Assembly (NCBI GenBank): GCA_004194705.1
Contig: SADC01001342.1
Location: 186,001-250,000, forward strand
Direction: 5' to 3'
Length of the DNA: 64,000 bases
From: Ditylenchus dipsaci
Lineage: Eukaryota > Nematoda > Chromadorea > Rhabditida > Anguinidae
Positions 34,447 to 46,594 of the stretch are shown here, piece after piece (the stretch's first letter is position 1; every line of letters starts with the position of its first letter). The translations under genes were made by a program, and so were the position numbers. The notes beneath the pieces were generated by a model that was not told the origin of the DNA, made no database searches, and saw only the letters and a list, made by a program, of their open reading frames with translations.

Positions 34447-36364
34447 GGTGCGTCCTTATCATAACGCCAAGGATTTCAAAATTCAAATTTCATTATTGCT
34501 TATTGCTCGGTCGGCTGTGTTTCCTTGTATCTTTTTGCTCTCCCTTTTTTCTATTTTTTCTTACAACTTTATGGGGATCCTTTTGTGTCTAAGATTTCGA
34601 AACACTTGTTAATATTCTTTTGCTCGTTTTACATTATTTTTTTAAATTGCTGCGAGCCGTTCACAAATTTAGAACAGAAGTTTAAGTCGTCAGCTGAATC
34701 TCGGTATGGTGCGAAAGATTTGGATGATTTGCGAAGATCGTGATTATGAAGGTTGCACCCGCAATATTTCAAAGGCGTATCGCCCACTTTACAACTTAGA
34801 AGCCTACAATCCATATGTATTTTTTCATAGCAAAGTTTTTACGTTGTCGCCTTGAGTACCAGCAAATCTATTCTTCTATCATCGACCTAAACTAACCTCT
34901 GATTTTGACTTCTCTCAACTTTTTCTCATTCTTTTCATAAAAGTCAAGAAGGGCGTCACCACACAAACAAAATTCTTGGTTTATTCAACACATCAACAGT
35001 AACAATAGCACGAAAAAGGATTAGATGAAAATAACAATCAAAAAAATCTTAATTTTTCTTTAACTCTCCAGTCACCACTTCCATGGCCATTTGCTCGCGG
35101 AATCGATTCATATCTTTCTGAGAAAGTTCACTTGACTTAGTCTGACGCGATCTCGGCAAATCGACAAAGAAAAAACCCAGATTCATAACCGTTCTCTTGC
35201 ATCGCAATTTTCTGTGAAATTTTAAGGGTATAACAAGCAAATTTTTAATATACCTTGTCCATTAAGGGCAGCCAGTTTGTTGCATCCAATCCTTTAACCT
35301 TTTCGAGCTGATCCACTCGCAAAAACTCTCTAAACATATAAACGTGTAGGTGCAAATAAAACAGATAGAGTAATGATCTTACGTGACTTGAGAGAGATAT
35401 CTACTACCATCACCGTGTAGAGAATCATAGTAGACCAGTCGTTGTTTACCAACTTTGACTACCTTAATTGAATTTTACATGCATAATGTAAATTAAAGCA
35501 ATGAGAAGCATTATGAATAGGTATCAAACGAGATCACGGTGGACGCTACAGCCAGTTCCAGTCGGCCTTTCAGTTGGTCCTTTGCATGCGCTTGCTGAAT
35601 TTCATCATCGGATTTTTCTCGACTTCTTCTCTCATCACACGATCAATATCTCTAGCAATAAGCTCGTTTATTGGCCGAAGGCGACATTCTGAGGCATGGA
35701 TTCCCATTGAGTGAAAGTTGATGATCGTTTCTTTGATCATAGGCACCGGAACTGGACGGAATTCCAAACTGAAAACGCTATATTTAGATTATTGGACGAT
35801 TGAAAAAACTAAAAGTAATTACTCAGTACAATCAATGCATGCAAAAACGCGATCCTTATCTTCTTGTAGAGCCGGTATTTAGTGCTTTTACTGCAATCAT
35901 TTGGTTACCAACTTAGTTTGCAGTGGCCTTAAATCACCAGCAATTAAAGCGTCTAAAAATGGTGCAATATTTTACCGAAATCACTTTGGCTGAAGTAGAT
36001 ATTCACCGCATCTTCTTTTGGCATATGGTTATGGATCGTCATTCGAGTGCACTTCTTGTTGTACTGTTCCATAAAGTAGGCAGTCACATCGTTCATCTTT
36101 ACTTTTTTTGTTCTTCAATTGCTGTAGCAGCTCGACCACATCATTGTTAGACCACACTTGAATTTTTCATCTAAACAACCGGAAAAATACACATAAAAAT
36201 CACGCAAGAAAAAACTAGACACCAATAGAAAAACATCACATGAAAATACACCCGCCGCATAAAAATAAGAATGACTTTTGAATTTCAAAATCCTTGGCGT
36301 TATGATAAGCGTTTCGTAACTTTTGTATAATTTTTATACAAAAGTTACGAAACGCCCCAATGCC
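34447..36364. mobile_element. 1.9-kb MULE-type element carrying an Ulp1-like gene; perfect 9-bp TSD
   Basis: Flanked by identical ATCCAGAAT at 34438-34446 and 36365-36373. The left end is GGTGCGTCCTTATCATAACG. The right end (inverted) is GGCATTGGGGCGTTTCG followed by a small hairpin (36305-36350). The arms share CTTATCATAACGCCAAGGAT at both ends. The only gene inside is the minus-strand Ulp1-like protease. No transposase core is seen. Confidence 0.85.
35049..36170 (-). CDS. Ulp1/SENP-like cysteine protease, altered active site, inside a transposon
   Basis: Minus-strand exons: about 36170-35960 (VWSNNDVVELLQQLK ... MNDVTAYFMEQYNKK), about 35880-35825 (DRVFACIDCTE), 35771-35540 (LEFRPVPVPMIKETIINFHS..., not assigned), 35463-35383 (VVKVGKQRLVYYDSLHGDGS), 35330-35254 (EFLRVDQLEKVKGLDATNW) and 35223-35049 (QENGYESGFFLCRFAE then SELSQKDMNRFREQMAMEVV). 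The order LNDV - YYDSL - QxNGxxCG - SQxDMxxFRxxMxxEI is that of C48 (Ulp1/SENP) proteases, which cleave SUMO-like conjugates. Where the family has Asp-Cys-Gly this copy reads Glu-Ser-Gly, so the nucleophile Cys is replaced by Ser. The His-Trp site cannot be read cleanly. A one-base frame break falls near 35140. The gene ends 600 bp inside the element's left end. Confidence 0.7.
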
Positions 36365-36467
36365 ATCCAGAATTTCATAATGCTGTGATTTTATAATGCT
36401 AAAACAGCGAATTGACTTACAGGAACATCAGTTCTGAAGTATTTTAGAATTCTGCAGGGTATCCAGC

Positions 36468-36925
36468 AGTGTGGGCAAATACGTCCGGACTTACGTTCGC
36501 ATCCACGTCCAGTCCATGTCCGTCCAGACTTTTGATGGACGTTGGACGTGGGACTTTTGAAGGACGTCCGGGGTGGACTTGGAGAGGTCTGATGGGCTGG
36601 ACGTCCGGACGGACGTCGGACAAAAGTACCCCTATACATAAATCTGCGGACTTATGGTCCGGATGTATCATTCTCAAAGTAAAATTGATTCCGGAATGGC
36701 GGAATTCCGGCTGCAAAAAATCCTCCGCAAATTGTCATTTGTCTTGAATGGGAAATTCATCCCTTTAACATCCCTTCAACTCTCTCTCACATCTTCCCCT
36801 TCATTACCTCTACGACCCTTTCAGAGAAGAGATGGAGGCGGAAGTGCGACCGACGCCGGACGTGACCAAAAAATGGCCGACGGACGACCTAGAGACGTAA
36901 AAGGTGCCGGACGGACGTGCGGACG
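36468..36925. repeat. GC-rich (GGACGTCCGGAC)n inverted block
   Basis: Dense GGACG/CGTCC iterons (CTGGACGTCCGGACGGACGT at 36598, GGACGGACGTGCGGACGTAC near 36906), unlike the AT-rich surroundings. Arms are diverged; no TSD found. Confidence 0.6.
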
Positions 36926-36939
36926 TACAAAATTTAAAA

Positions 36940-37320
36940 AAAATTCGATTGCGCTTATCAGATTTTCCGTTTGATCGGCTCAATCGCCAGATCTCATCCT
37001 CAACCATTCAGAATACTAAACAACTTTATACCACTCCCAACCAGTAACTAAATACACTCACCAGTGTTTCGGGTAGTTTGGTGGTTCTGAATGGTCCGGT
37101 GTGCAATTTCAGCTGATCTTAGTGGGGTTCTTGATGCGCGCGATCGATTTTCCGTAAAAAGTTCACCAGCCCTTTAGCAAACCCCGAAAAACCGATTTTA
37201 GGGGCTTTTGGCTACTCTAGGGTGAGATTCTGAGCGATTTGGCCGATCAACCGGGAAATCTGATCTTCTCGATCGAATTTTTTGCAAAAAGTTCACCCCC
37301 CCCCCTTTAGTAAACGGGCA
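36940..37320. repeat. GATTGAGCGGATC-family palindrome copy
   Basis: Diverged copy of the repeats at 27170-27425 and 28325-28685, with CCGTTTGATCGGCTCAATCG left and TTTTTTGCAAAAAGTTCACC right. Confidence 0.6.
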
Positions 37321-38530
37321 AACCTTTTTCTTGCCGTAAAAATACTTTTTGATCTAGTTCCACCAAACTGCCCTAATAAACCTCAATCCATCCTAACTAT
37401 TTGAAAATATTAGGCCGTGTCAAAAGTTCTTTTTTTTGGCTTTATATTCACTCGTATTTTCGAATTTGGAAAACGGTTTATCTCGAAAAGATTTCTTTTG
37501 GCGAAAAAAAAAATTCGAAAATGGTAGAATTCGCGAAACAGTATTTTGAAAATGGTAGAATTCGTGAAAATACGTTCAGAATTAGTTTGTTTCTACGAAT
37601 ATAATTGAAGATTTATGCGGTTTTGGGAAAAATAATTTTCGTTGCTTATACAACTTGCAGTGGATATTTTTCTCGAAAATTTTTGTCTGATATTTTTTTG
37701 TGTGAGTTTTACTAGGTTTTTTCTCAAAGTTGTTCATAACTGATTGGGATTTTAAATTTTTTAAACGATGATGGACTATTCAGGTTCTCAAAATACTACT
37801 TTATAAATTCTCTTATTCAAAGATTGCACCGAAATTCACATCAAATCATCTATAATCATTTGCACCTCTATCCATCTTTATTCACGATTCTAAATATCAC
37901 ATCAAAACATAACACGGACTAATAATGGAAATTTCTTATCAAATTTTATCGTTGTATCTGCTGTTGTGCACTTGGTTGAATCCACCACTTCTACTTCGCC
38001 AAAAAGATCTCTGTCACCTGTGAATCCATCCATTTCATTTCATGAAAGCGACTGCTTGTAACATACTTTTACAGATCCAGAGGGAAGTGGTCAAAGAGGA
38101 TCAATCATTTAGCGTCATCTCTTCATGCTAAAAAGGAAAATTTTCCTAACATTTTCCTATTGAATTAGGGTGCCTGCCGAAGGCAGGCAGGTGTGTATAA
38201 AGGGTCAGCCTTGGCCCCTAAACGCTAATGCGAGCACTGAATTGTTCGGGAACCCTTAAAAGGAACCCTTAAAGCCTCCGGGGCGTAGGGGGCTTGGGGA
38301 CTTAGGGTTGAGCTCCACGACACAAGTGCACCCTGGAAAGAATCCGAGCGAACAGCAGCATGTTGGATCCATTCCCAGGGCCTTTATATAAGTCAGCATG
38401 TGGGCTGTTATGGTGTTGCACACTTTTCATCGTTTTTGATGAACATGTCATGTCTTTCCGCCACCGGAAAACATGTTTTTTCGTACTAATTACGACCTGA
38501 AACGTTCGAATTAGGGGTCAAAACTTACTT
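37320..38530. other. no gene seen; small block shared with 21590-21665
   Basis: No supported exon. 38155-38215 (TATTGAATTAGGGTGCCTGC, then CGAAGGCAGGCAGGT) matches about 21635-21672, so it is a dispersed repeat. Confidence 0.45.
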
Positions 38531-38539
38531 TTGGTAACA

Positions 38540-40458
38540 TGTGGGGCTGTTCCGAAAAAGGTAAAGAAATATTTGGTAAAAGGCACATTTGGTAAAAAAA
38601 ACTTTTTGGTAAAAAAAAATTTGGTAAAAGCACATTTGGTAAAAATTTTTTGGAAAGGCACATTTGGTAAAAAATTTGTGAGGGGGCCGATTCGTATTCG
38701 CGCTTCTCGCATATGACAAAACTCGTATTCGCAGAATTCAAAGTTGTGTTCTTGGCGTTGTGTTTTGACCCACTTTTGCAGTCTGCTCTTGGGAAATTTA
38801 TCACTCATTTTGTAGCTTGTCTCACTGGCTTCAAAATGAGTGGTAACTCACCAAATAGTGGACTACAAAAAGTGGGTCAAAAAATGCGAATACGAGTTTT
38901 GCAAATACGTTCTGCGAATACGAGTTTTGTCAAATACGAGAAGCGCGAATACGAATCAGCCCTCTCCCAAAAATTTTTTGGTAAAGGCATATTTGGTAAA
39001 TTTTCTTTTAGTAAGGCACTTTGTAGTCGTTTTTTGTGTCAAAGACCTTTTTATTCCAACTTTTTCTTCTCTTTCCCTTTCTTTCTCCAGGTTTCTATAT
39101 CTATATCCTCCCAGTAAAATTCTTCTTAATTATACTCATTTTTTCTAATTTAAAATTATGTGTTAGATTAGGTTTGTTAGGACCGAAATCAATATTTCAC
39201 CCACGCAAACCCCAAAATGTGCGGTGGTTACCTCCTGGTCAGGTAGATGTCCACCTGGATGGCCTTCAAAATTAAAATTTCTTTATAATAAAAAATAAAC
39301 CATTTTTCTTACTTAAAATTGTGTGAGGAATTCGGCTTGTTAAGACCAAAAGTGCGACTTTAACTACCCAACTCCAAACCTGGGTGGCTACCACCTGGAC
39401 AGGTTGATATCCAGGTAACTTCAGAGTAAGGGTAAATTCACCCAAATGCCCTGAAAAGTCAAACGCCTGTTTTTTATATCTTTAATTGGTCAAAAAAGGT
39501 ATGCGCTCAGGTGAATTCGAACCAGCGACCTAAATCAACCCTTAGAATTATTAACAACCCCATCATGCAGTGTGACCAAACCAAGTGGTCGTCCACTTGG
39601 ATCAAAATTTTTTTTTCACGTTTTCGGGTTCCAAAACAATTTTTCTGCACTAATTCGAGCATCCCGAAGATGGTTTGACAGTGGTAAAATCACGTTTTAC
39701 CGAGAAATTTTTGAGTTATTGCTAAAGATTGATTTTGATAAATACTGTCATAAACCACTGTCAAACCATCTTCTGGATGCTCGAATTAGTGCAGAAAATT
39801 TGTTTTGGAACCCGAAAACGTGAAAAAAAAAATTTGATCCAAGTGGACGACCACTTGTTTGGTTCGTCCCTCTGGATGTCCCTCTGGATGGAGTTCTGAG
39901 CGATTATAAGTGGTGATGTAGAGCTTGCTGGTTCGAATCCACCTGGGCGCATACCTTATTGTTTTATCATGATTTTGAGTATTTGAGTGGTGTAGAAGTC
40001 CATACACTCATCGCCAAGGTGGCTGGTTCCAACCCCTTCTTGATGCAATCAGTCCTGAGTAGAGGACCTCGATTCATGTCCTGGTCACTAGGTGCTTAAC
40101 GGGGTTCGGAGACCATAAATTGCTTTTAGATGCCCTCCGAAAACGGTGTCTCTGTGACTAAAACAGCCAATTCCGCGTTGAAATAAGATCTATGGCCAAA
40201 AACAAGAAACTCTATGATGAAAAAGATATACCACCCAAAAATATCCACGGAAAAAGTGCTTTACCAAAAAGCTTTCTTACCAAATGTGCCTTTACCAATA
40301 AATTTTACCAAATATGACTTTACCAAAAATTTTTTACCAAATGTGCCTTTACCAAATGTGTCTTTACCAAAAATTTTTTTACCAAAAAGCTTTTTAACCA
40401 AATGTGCCTTTTACCAAATATTTTTTTACCTTTCTCGGTACAGCCAACATGTGGTATA
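38540..40458. repeat. 1.9-kb foldback with (GGTAAAAGGCACATTT)n arms
   Basis: Outer ends ACATGTGGGGCTGTTCCG and complementary CGGTACAGCCAACATGT. Arms are GGTAAAAGGCACATTT repeats (38565-38675) and complement (40255-40430). Nested inside: a palindrome with CGAATACGAGTTTTG units (38690-38960) and the CCAAGTGGTCGTCCACTTGG element (about 39585-39870). No TSD is clear. A GCTGGTTCGAATCCACC B-box-like motif lies at 39928. Confidence 0.7.
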
Positions 40459-40672
40459 CCATAATCCTGCCTACGAGTGTTGTTCTAGAAGAATTATCAC
40501 CACCCAGGTACCACTATTTGAGTTATACACGTTGTACATCTTGAGTCGTACATCTTAAGTACAACTATTATGACACCTAAACAAGAATTTTCTTGGGTAT
40601 TTCAACTATAAGGTGTAAAATATAAATGTAAGGAGGAATTGTTTCTGTGTTCGAAAGCTATCTGTCGAGAAT

Positions 40673-43600
40673 GGGAAACGGTGAATTCGTCAACGTTGAA
40701 TTCATCGAAAGGTGAATTCATCGACGGTGAATTCATCGACAATTTGGTGTTTTGTTTAATAGCCTTTTGTTTGTACCTTTCATGATTCATAAGCCTACAG
40801 GTTCGACTTCCGGTGGCAGCAAACATGATTTTTCTTGACTAAAATAGGGTTTAAAAGTCCAGGAAGCCTCAGGATGCTTAAGAAAAACCGCCTGAGACCT
40901 TCCCTGAACCGGTGTACCTCCAGAATCCGACATTTTGGATTTTTTCGAAAGTAATAAAAAGCATTGTATTCGGTAACCGGACAATTTGCACTCTTAACCA
41001 GATATGTCGCGCGACATTTTGCACTCTGAGCCAAATTTGTCGTCGTCTTCCTTTCGCATACCAAAGAGATTCGTTTCAAAAAGCACTAGAGTGCAAATTG
41101 TCGCGCGACAAAAAGCACTAGAGTGCAAATTGTCGCGCGACTAAAAACGCTAGAGTGCAAATTGTCGGGTGGCATCGGACTCAGATCCCGGAAACTGAGA
41201 ACACGGACAACTCGGCTTTTCAAAAGCTCATCTCAAAAGAAATTCATATATAGGACAACTCAACACAATTATACTGATCTTTTGAATACCCGCCTAATGC
41301 GGAATTCATTTTTAGGACAACTCATCCCAACTAAAACTCATCTTTTTGACAATTGGGCGGGAAAATTTTGAATTATGGGACAATTGAATTGAAATAAGGT
41401 TTGACTTTCTGGCAACTTGACCCTTTCGTGTTTCAATGTAGGCATATCAGGCTTTTTGTCTTTCTTGTCATTAATGTTTGTTTCCCTGTCTTTTTAACTT
41501 TAACTTACCCTTTCCGTATCTTTTAACTGTGCACTTTTGCCCGAAATTCAAATTTTTCGTCAATTTTACAATTAAACCATACTATCGTACGTAAAATAGT
41601 CTTACAAATCCTGTTTAATAAGACCTTAATTACGATTTTATCTACCCGAAATCCCAATATTCTGGGTAGGTACCACCTGGCCAGCTGGACCACAAAACCA
41701 AGTGGTCGTCCACTTGGATCAAATTTTTTTTACGTTTTCGGATTCCGAAACTCATTTTTTCAACTGATTCGAGCATGCTGAAGATGGTTTGATAGTAGTA
41801 AAATTACGTTTTATCGACAAATTTTTGAGTTATTGCTAACGATTGATTTTGATAAATCAATCGTTAGCAATAACTCAAAAATTTCTTGATAAAACGTAAT
41901 TTTATTGTTATTAAACCATCTTTAGAATGATCGAATCAATGCAGAAAATATGCTTTGGAATCCGAAAACGTAAAAAAAATTTTGCTCCAAGTGACGACCA
42001 CTTGGTTTTGGTGGTCCAGCCGGCCAGGTGGTACCTAACCCAGTTTTTCGGATTTCGGTGAAAAAAATCGCAATTTCAGTCCTAACAAACAGCATCTACC
42101 ACACGATTTTGCATATGATAAGATGGTTTGTTTTCGATTCAATTTTTTTTTAATTTTTAAGGCCATCCAGGTGGATAACGACCTGACCATGAGATACCTA
42201 CCCTGGATTTTGGGGTTGGGTGGGTTAAGTCACAGTTTCGGTCTTATCAGACAGGATTAACCACACGATTTTACGGATGAAATCATTATTAATTTTTCGA
42301 TATGACCACTTTTTATTTTTCTGGCGAAAAAATTCCGGCTCAGCCAGGTGGATATACATCTACTATTGGTACCCACCCCAGATTTTGGAATTTCGGTGAG
42401 CAAAATCACAATTTTAGTCTTATCAAACACGATTCTCCACACGATTCCACATATCATAGCATGGTTTATTTTTTAACTTAAAAAAATTTTATTTTTCAGG
42501 CCATGCACATGGATACCCGCCTGACCAGTAGCTATCTACCATGGATTTCGGTTTTCGAGTGGCTGGAATCGTAATTTTGGTCCTGACAAACCCAATTCCA
42601 CACACAATTTCGGGTTAGAAAAAATGGGTTGTTATAATTTTAAAGAAATTTGTATTTTTCGGCTATCCAGGTGGATATCCACCGACCACGTGGTACCTAT
42701 CCCAAGTTTGAGGTTTATGTGGGCAAAATCGTAGTTTTAGTCACAATAAACCGGTTTTCGTGAAGCGATTTTAGATCAAGTTACGTGATTGTTTTTGATT
42801 TTGGCTAAGTTTTATTTTTCGAAGCATTCAGGTGGATATCCAAGCCTATGATAAAGAGTAATACTCCATCCATTACCGACAAACACAGACAAATTGTCAT
42901 CGAATAGACAACGAATTAAGTATAAAATAGGTGAGTCCTACAAAAACAGACAAAAAATTACTTCAAAAGTACAAAAGACCAATTTCAAACAATCAAATTA
43001 TTTCCCGCCCAATTGTCAAAAAGATGAGTTTTATTTGGGATGAGTTGTCCTAAAAACGAATCGTGTTAAGACCAGTTTTTATTTATTTGAATTGTTTTTG
43101 GACCAATTTTGTATGATCTCAATTATTTTTGTGCCAGTTGTCCGAATCTGAGTTGTCCTATATATGAATTTATTTTGAGATCAGTTGTCCGAAAGCTGAG
43201 TTGTCCGTGTTCTCAGTTTCCGTGATCTGAGTCCGATGCCACCCCAAATTGTCGCGCGACAAATATATAACGACAATTTGCACTCTAGTGCGAAATGTCG
43301 CGCGACATATTTGGCTAAGAGTGCAAATTGTCCGGTTTCCTTGTATTGTTCCCGAAACCGTCTCTTAAGCAGGGTCTGTAAATTCGACAGTGGTTTAATG
43401 GTATTTTTGCAGTTTTTGTGAATCTAGCAGAACCTTACTACTGTACCACTGTCAAACCGTCTTTAGGATACTAAAAATAGCGCAGAAAACAGGTTTTGGA
43501 ACCTGAAAAACATAAAAAGTTGCACCAAGTGTGTGACCAGTTGGTTTGGTTAGTGCATGGATTATCCAGTAGAACTGAGGTTGGATTAGAGAAAAACATT

Positions 43601-43728
43601 TTGAATCAAAAAAGGTATGAAATAAAATTTTCGATGAATTCAACTGTCGATGAATTCATCTTTCGATAAATTCACCGTTGATGAATTCACCGTCGATGAA
43701 TTTACCGTCGATGAATTCACCTAATGCC
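40673..43728. mobile_element. 3.1-kb MULE-type foldback, (GTGAATTCATCGAC)n arms, 9-bp TSD with one mismatch
   Basis: Ends GGGAAACGGTGAATTC and, inverted, GGCATTAGGTGAATTC, flanked by GTCGAGAAT (40664-40672) and ATCGAGAAT (43729-43737). Arms carry GTGAATTCATCGACG iterons. A nested foldback spans about 40974-43341 (GGTAACCGGACAATTTGCAC ends, TTGTATTC/TTGTATTG flanks), with GTCGCGCGACA and GACAACTC blocks in its arms. A palindrome at 41690-42010 (CCAAGTGGTCGTCCACTTGG type) lies inside that. No gene is supported. Confidence 0.75.
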
Positions 43729-43757
43729 ATCGAGAATAAACAGTGTTTGTATTAAAC

Positions 43758-43912
43758 GGCGACCGGACAAAACAGGTTTTTAAAAGTATTTGTCGCACGA
43801 CAAAAACGGTTTTTTTATTGGTCAAATCGGCCGAAACAGCCGAATTGACCGATAAAAAAACCGTTTTTGTCGCGCGACAAATACTTTTAAAAACCTGTTT
43901 TGTCCGGTTGCC
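43758..43912. mobile_element. 155-bp near-perfect hairpin with perfect 9-bp TSD
   Basis: Ends GGCGACCGGACAAAACAGG and, inverted, GGCAACCGGACAAAACAGG, flanked by identical GTATTAAAC at 43749-43757 and 43913-43921. The centre has GGTCAAATCGGCCGAAACAG. The terminal text resembles the nested element ends at 40974. Confidence 0.9.
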
Positions 43913-43919
43913 GTATTAA

Positions 43920-44268
43920 ACGCTGAAAAAAGCGTCAAAAACATAGATAACAGGCAGAAAAGGCGGCAACCCAAGTAAATAAGCGGTACAATAATTCAAA
44001 AATGGCACTAGGTCATTTCGTTCCGTGGGGTTGGTACTTATGTACCTGGGGGCCCTTTTTGGTTAACTGTAAATAGTGCTTAAACGTCTCCTAAGTTATT
44101 TCTATACGCTAAAAACGATATAAAAGTTCTTTCCTAACAGTTTCCGCACTAAAAAGTTGGGTTTTCATAAAAAAGATTGGGTACCAAAAGTTGAGCTTTA
44201 AGTACCCGATTTTTTTGCGCCAGCCTGTATAAGTTCAAAGCTCACCTATTTCACGGAGAAATTCACTA
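43920..44268. other. no gene seen
   Basis: No supported exon, RNA gene or inverted repeat pair in this stretch. Confidence 0.45.
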
Positions 44269-44604
44269 CAGTAAAACCTCGTTATAAGATACACCCAATA
44301 TAAGATACCGTATTTTCTTTAATAATGACCCCGGGGTCATTATTTTTCAACCCCTGAAAAATTCCGAAATTGTCAATCAAAAATGACCTTAACTCTGAAA
44401 TCCTAGTCAAAAATAAGGGGGGGGTCATTATTAGAGAGGGGGTCATTATTAGAGAAAATACGGTAAACCTCGTTATAAGATACACCTGGGTCCGGTCCCA
44501 AGCTAAATAACTCCCGTCAAACTAGCCCCCTATATAAGATACACCACGTTATAAGATACAGCTGGGGTCAGTCCCTGGGTGCATCTTATAACGAGGTTCA
44601 ACTG
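44269..44604. mobile_element. TA-flanked MITE with a second TA-flanked MITE inside
   Basis: Outer ends CAGTAAAACCTCGTTATAAG and, inverted, CAGTTGAACCTCGTTATAAG, flanked by TA. Inner element 44308-44463 has CCGTATTTTCTTTAATAATG ends, also TA-flanked, with a GGGGTCATTATT core (sister of 8273 and 23288). Confidence 0.8.
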
Positions 44605-44696
44605 TAATGCTCTTTATTATTAAATAAATAAGTGTACAATGTGCGATTTCAAGACACGCTAATAACAACCATGCCAATGTAATGATATTTTTCATT

Positions 44697-46296
44697 CATT
44701 TACTTTCTGACATTCTCCAAAATTCATTTGACTGCCATCCTCCAGCGTGAGAAAAGTTGCGTTATTTCGACATCCTATTCTTCGAATGGTTTGATCGACG
44801 TCAAAAGGATGTGGTGCTGTTTGAATCGAAAACTGAAAATAACTTAGATAAAAAACTTGAAAAGGACTTTCGAAAAACACAAACTTCTTCTGCTGGATAT
44901 CCTAATTGCCCATGGTTGTTCCAACCCCATCCATACAGGTCCCCATCACCTGAAATCAAAGTGAACTGCTCCAAGTGCCGTATTTACTATAATTGTGCCC
45001 ACGGGCATAATTTTTCGACACCCTCGGGGTTGGGCACAATTAGAGACTGGGGTATACCGTATTCACTCCAAACTAAAGCGCCCCCTCGTTCAGAATCGTG
45101 TTCTTGGCGTTGAGTTTTTGGCCTACTTTTACAAATTTTCATCATGCAAATCACCGCTTTTTTTTGCTACAAAATGAGAGGTAACTTGCTAAAGAGAAGC
45201 CTCGAAAAAGTGAATTAAAACGTAATTCAAAAAACAGGTTTCGCGAATTAGGGTGTGACCGTTTATTAGAGTGAATAAAGTAATTAGAGTAAATATGGTA
45301 GCAAAAATCGACGTCTTACTTGTAAGAGCACAACTGTGCCAACCACCAGCAGATATTTGAACCACGCTGATTTCTGCTTCAGAGAACATCTCGACTTTTT
45401 TTGGTTTTAGCTCTGAGTTCAAAATACCATGACCAAGTTCTCCGTGACTGCCTGTTCCACTACTGTGAACAGCTCCAGAGTCGTCTAATAGCACAATGTG
45501 ATCATTTCCTGCGCAAGCCTGAAATAGTTAAAACAACAGAGCTGCAAACCGCTTGCAGAGAATTCCATTACCTGGCCTACCCTGAAGTCCAACACATACC
45601 TCTGCGGAGTGCACTTTGACGGCCGCGAATCATAAATCCTAAAAAGGGTTAGGATAAACGAGCATATCGGAAAAAGAATATTAGTATTCGCCTTTCGATG
45701 GTAGATCTAGATTTTGCATCTTCTTCATTTACGATAAGAAACGAGCCGAAAAGAGTACAGACCAAAAAGTAGCTTGCAGATAGAGCTGAGGTAGATGGAG
45801 GAATCATGAACTCTGACATCCAACTATCCCAATGAGACCATTGCCGAAGAAGAAGACTGCTGCTTTCATCCGCATCTTGAAGTTTTGAATTATGAAGGCG
45901 CACGTCAAGCTCAACGAACTTCCAAGTTTGATCACCGGACTCACGTTTAACACAGAACAAGATCTGCAATTTTCGCGTTAGCAAGAAAAAAAAATAAAAA
46001 TGTAAGCTAGCCTTATTCTTATATGCGAATATTCTTCCAGTCTGGCTGACCAAAAAGAATATACATTGATCAGTGAAACCGACATAGTCGACTGCTGCCA
46101 TTTCCACAATTTCCAGCTGCACTTGTTCTAAGGAGAAGTTGTCGACGATGGAGACTGAGCTGATGATTGAGCGATTCTTATTGCTAGCAGATGTCTCTGC
46201 GACACCAACAGACACAGCGGAGACATCAACGTAGCCAAAGAAGGAATATCGGCGGAAACTAGAAGCTTGTGGCTCTTTCACTTCATTATGAGACAT
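44697..46296 (-). CDS. RCC1-repeat protein, RCCD1-like
   Basis: Minus strand. The start MSHNEVKEPQASSFRRYSFF at 46296 leads to an N-terminal RCC1-like region, then YDSRPSKCTPQRYVLDFRVG, ACAGNDHIVLLDDSGAVHSS, GTGSHGELGHGILNSELKPK, ISVVQISAGGWHSCALTS, SDGDLYGWGWNNHGQLGYPA and IGCRNNATFLTLEDGSQMN before the stop at 44697. HGELGHG, AGGWHS and the GWGWNNHGQLG blade are diagnostic of RCC1 beta-propeller repeats. The small repeat number and spacing resemble RCCD1, which in animals partners the demethylase KDM8. An in-frame 48-bp segment at about 45964-46011 could be a GC-AG intron. One exon join near 45650 has a phase problem. The gene is head-to-head with ALG8, with a large transposon between them. 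Confidence 0.7.
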
Positions 46297-46594
46297 CTAA
46301 TAGGACAAAAATAGAAACATCGAAATACACCATCAAAAACATATCCACTAAAAATTGTGGTACACAGATTTGGTTTTAAAATACCGCCGTTCAATGCCCG
46401 AGTTTAAAAAATAATTTTTATTACTCTAAAACTTTTAAGGCTAAAATTCATTTGCGCCCTCAAAATGCTCATTTACGCCCTCAAATTAATTATTTACGGG
46501 TGAGATCGTATTGTTAACATTTGAATTGAGCAAATTGACAATTCAATTTTTTTACGATTCAGCTCAATTTTTTTCAGCTTTTTGACGATTCAGC

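Noticed and set aside
35540..35771. Tudor domain in LEFRPVP...HASECRLRP
   Set aside because: Loose resemblance only; lacks the DYG/FxD core, and the surrounding exons are Ulp1-like.
38713..39117. 134-aa open frame
   Set aside because: Covers both arms of a palindrome and reads repeat units; no family signal.
38540..40458. 9-bp TSD for the GGTAAAAGGCACATTT foldback
   Set aside because: Flanks next to the best ends do not match; left as an unclassified foldback.
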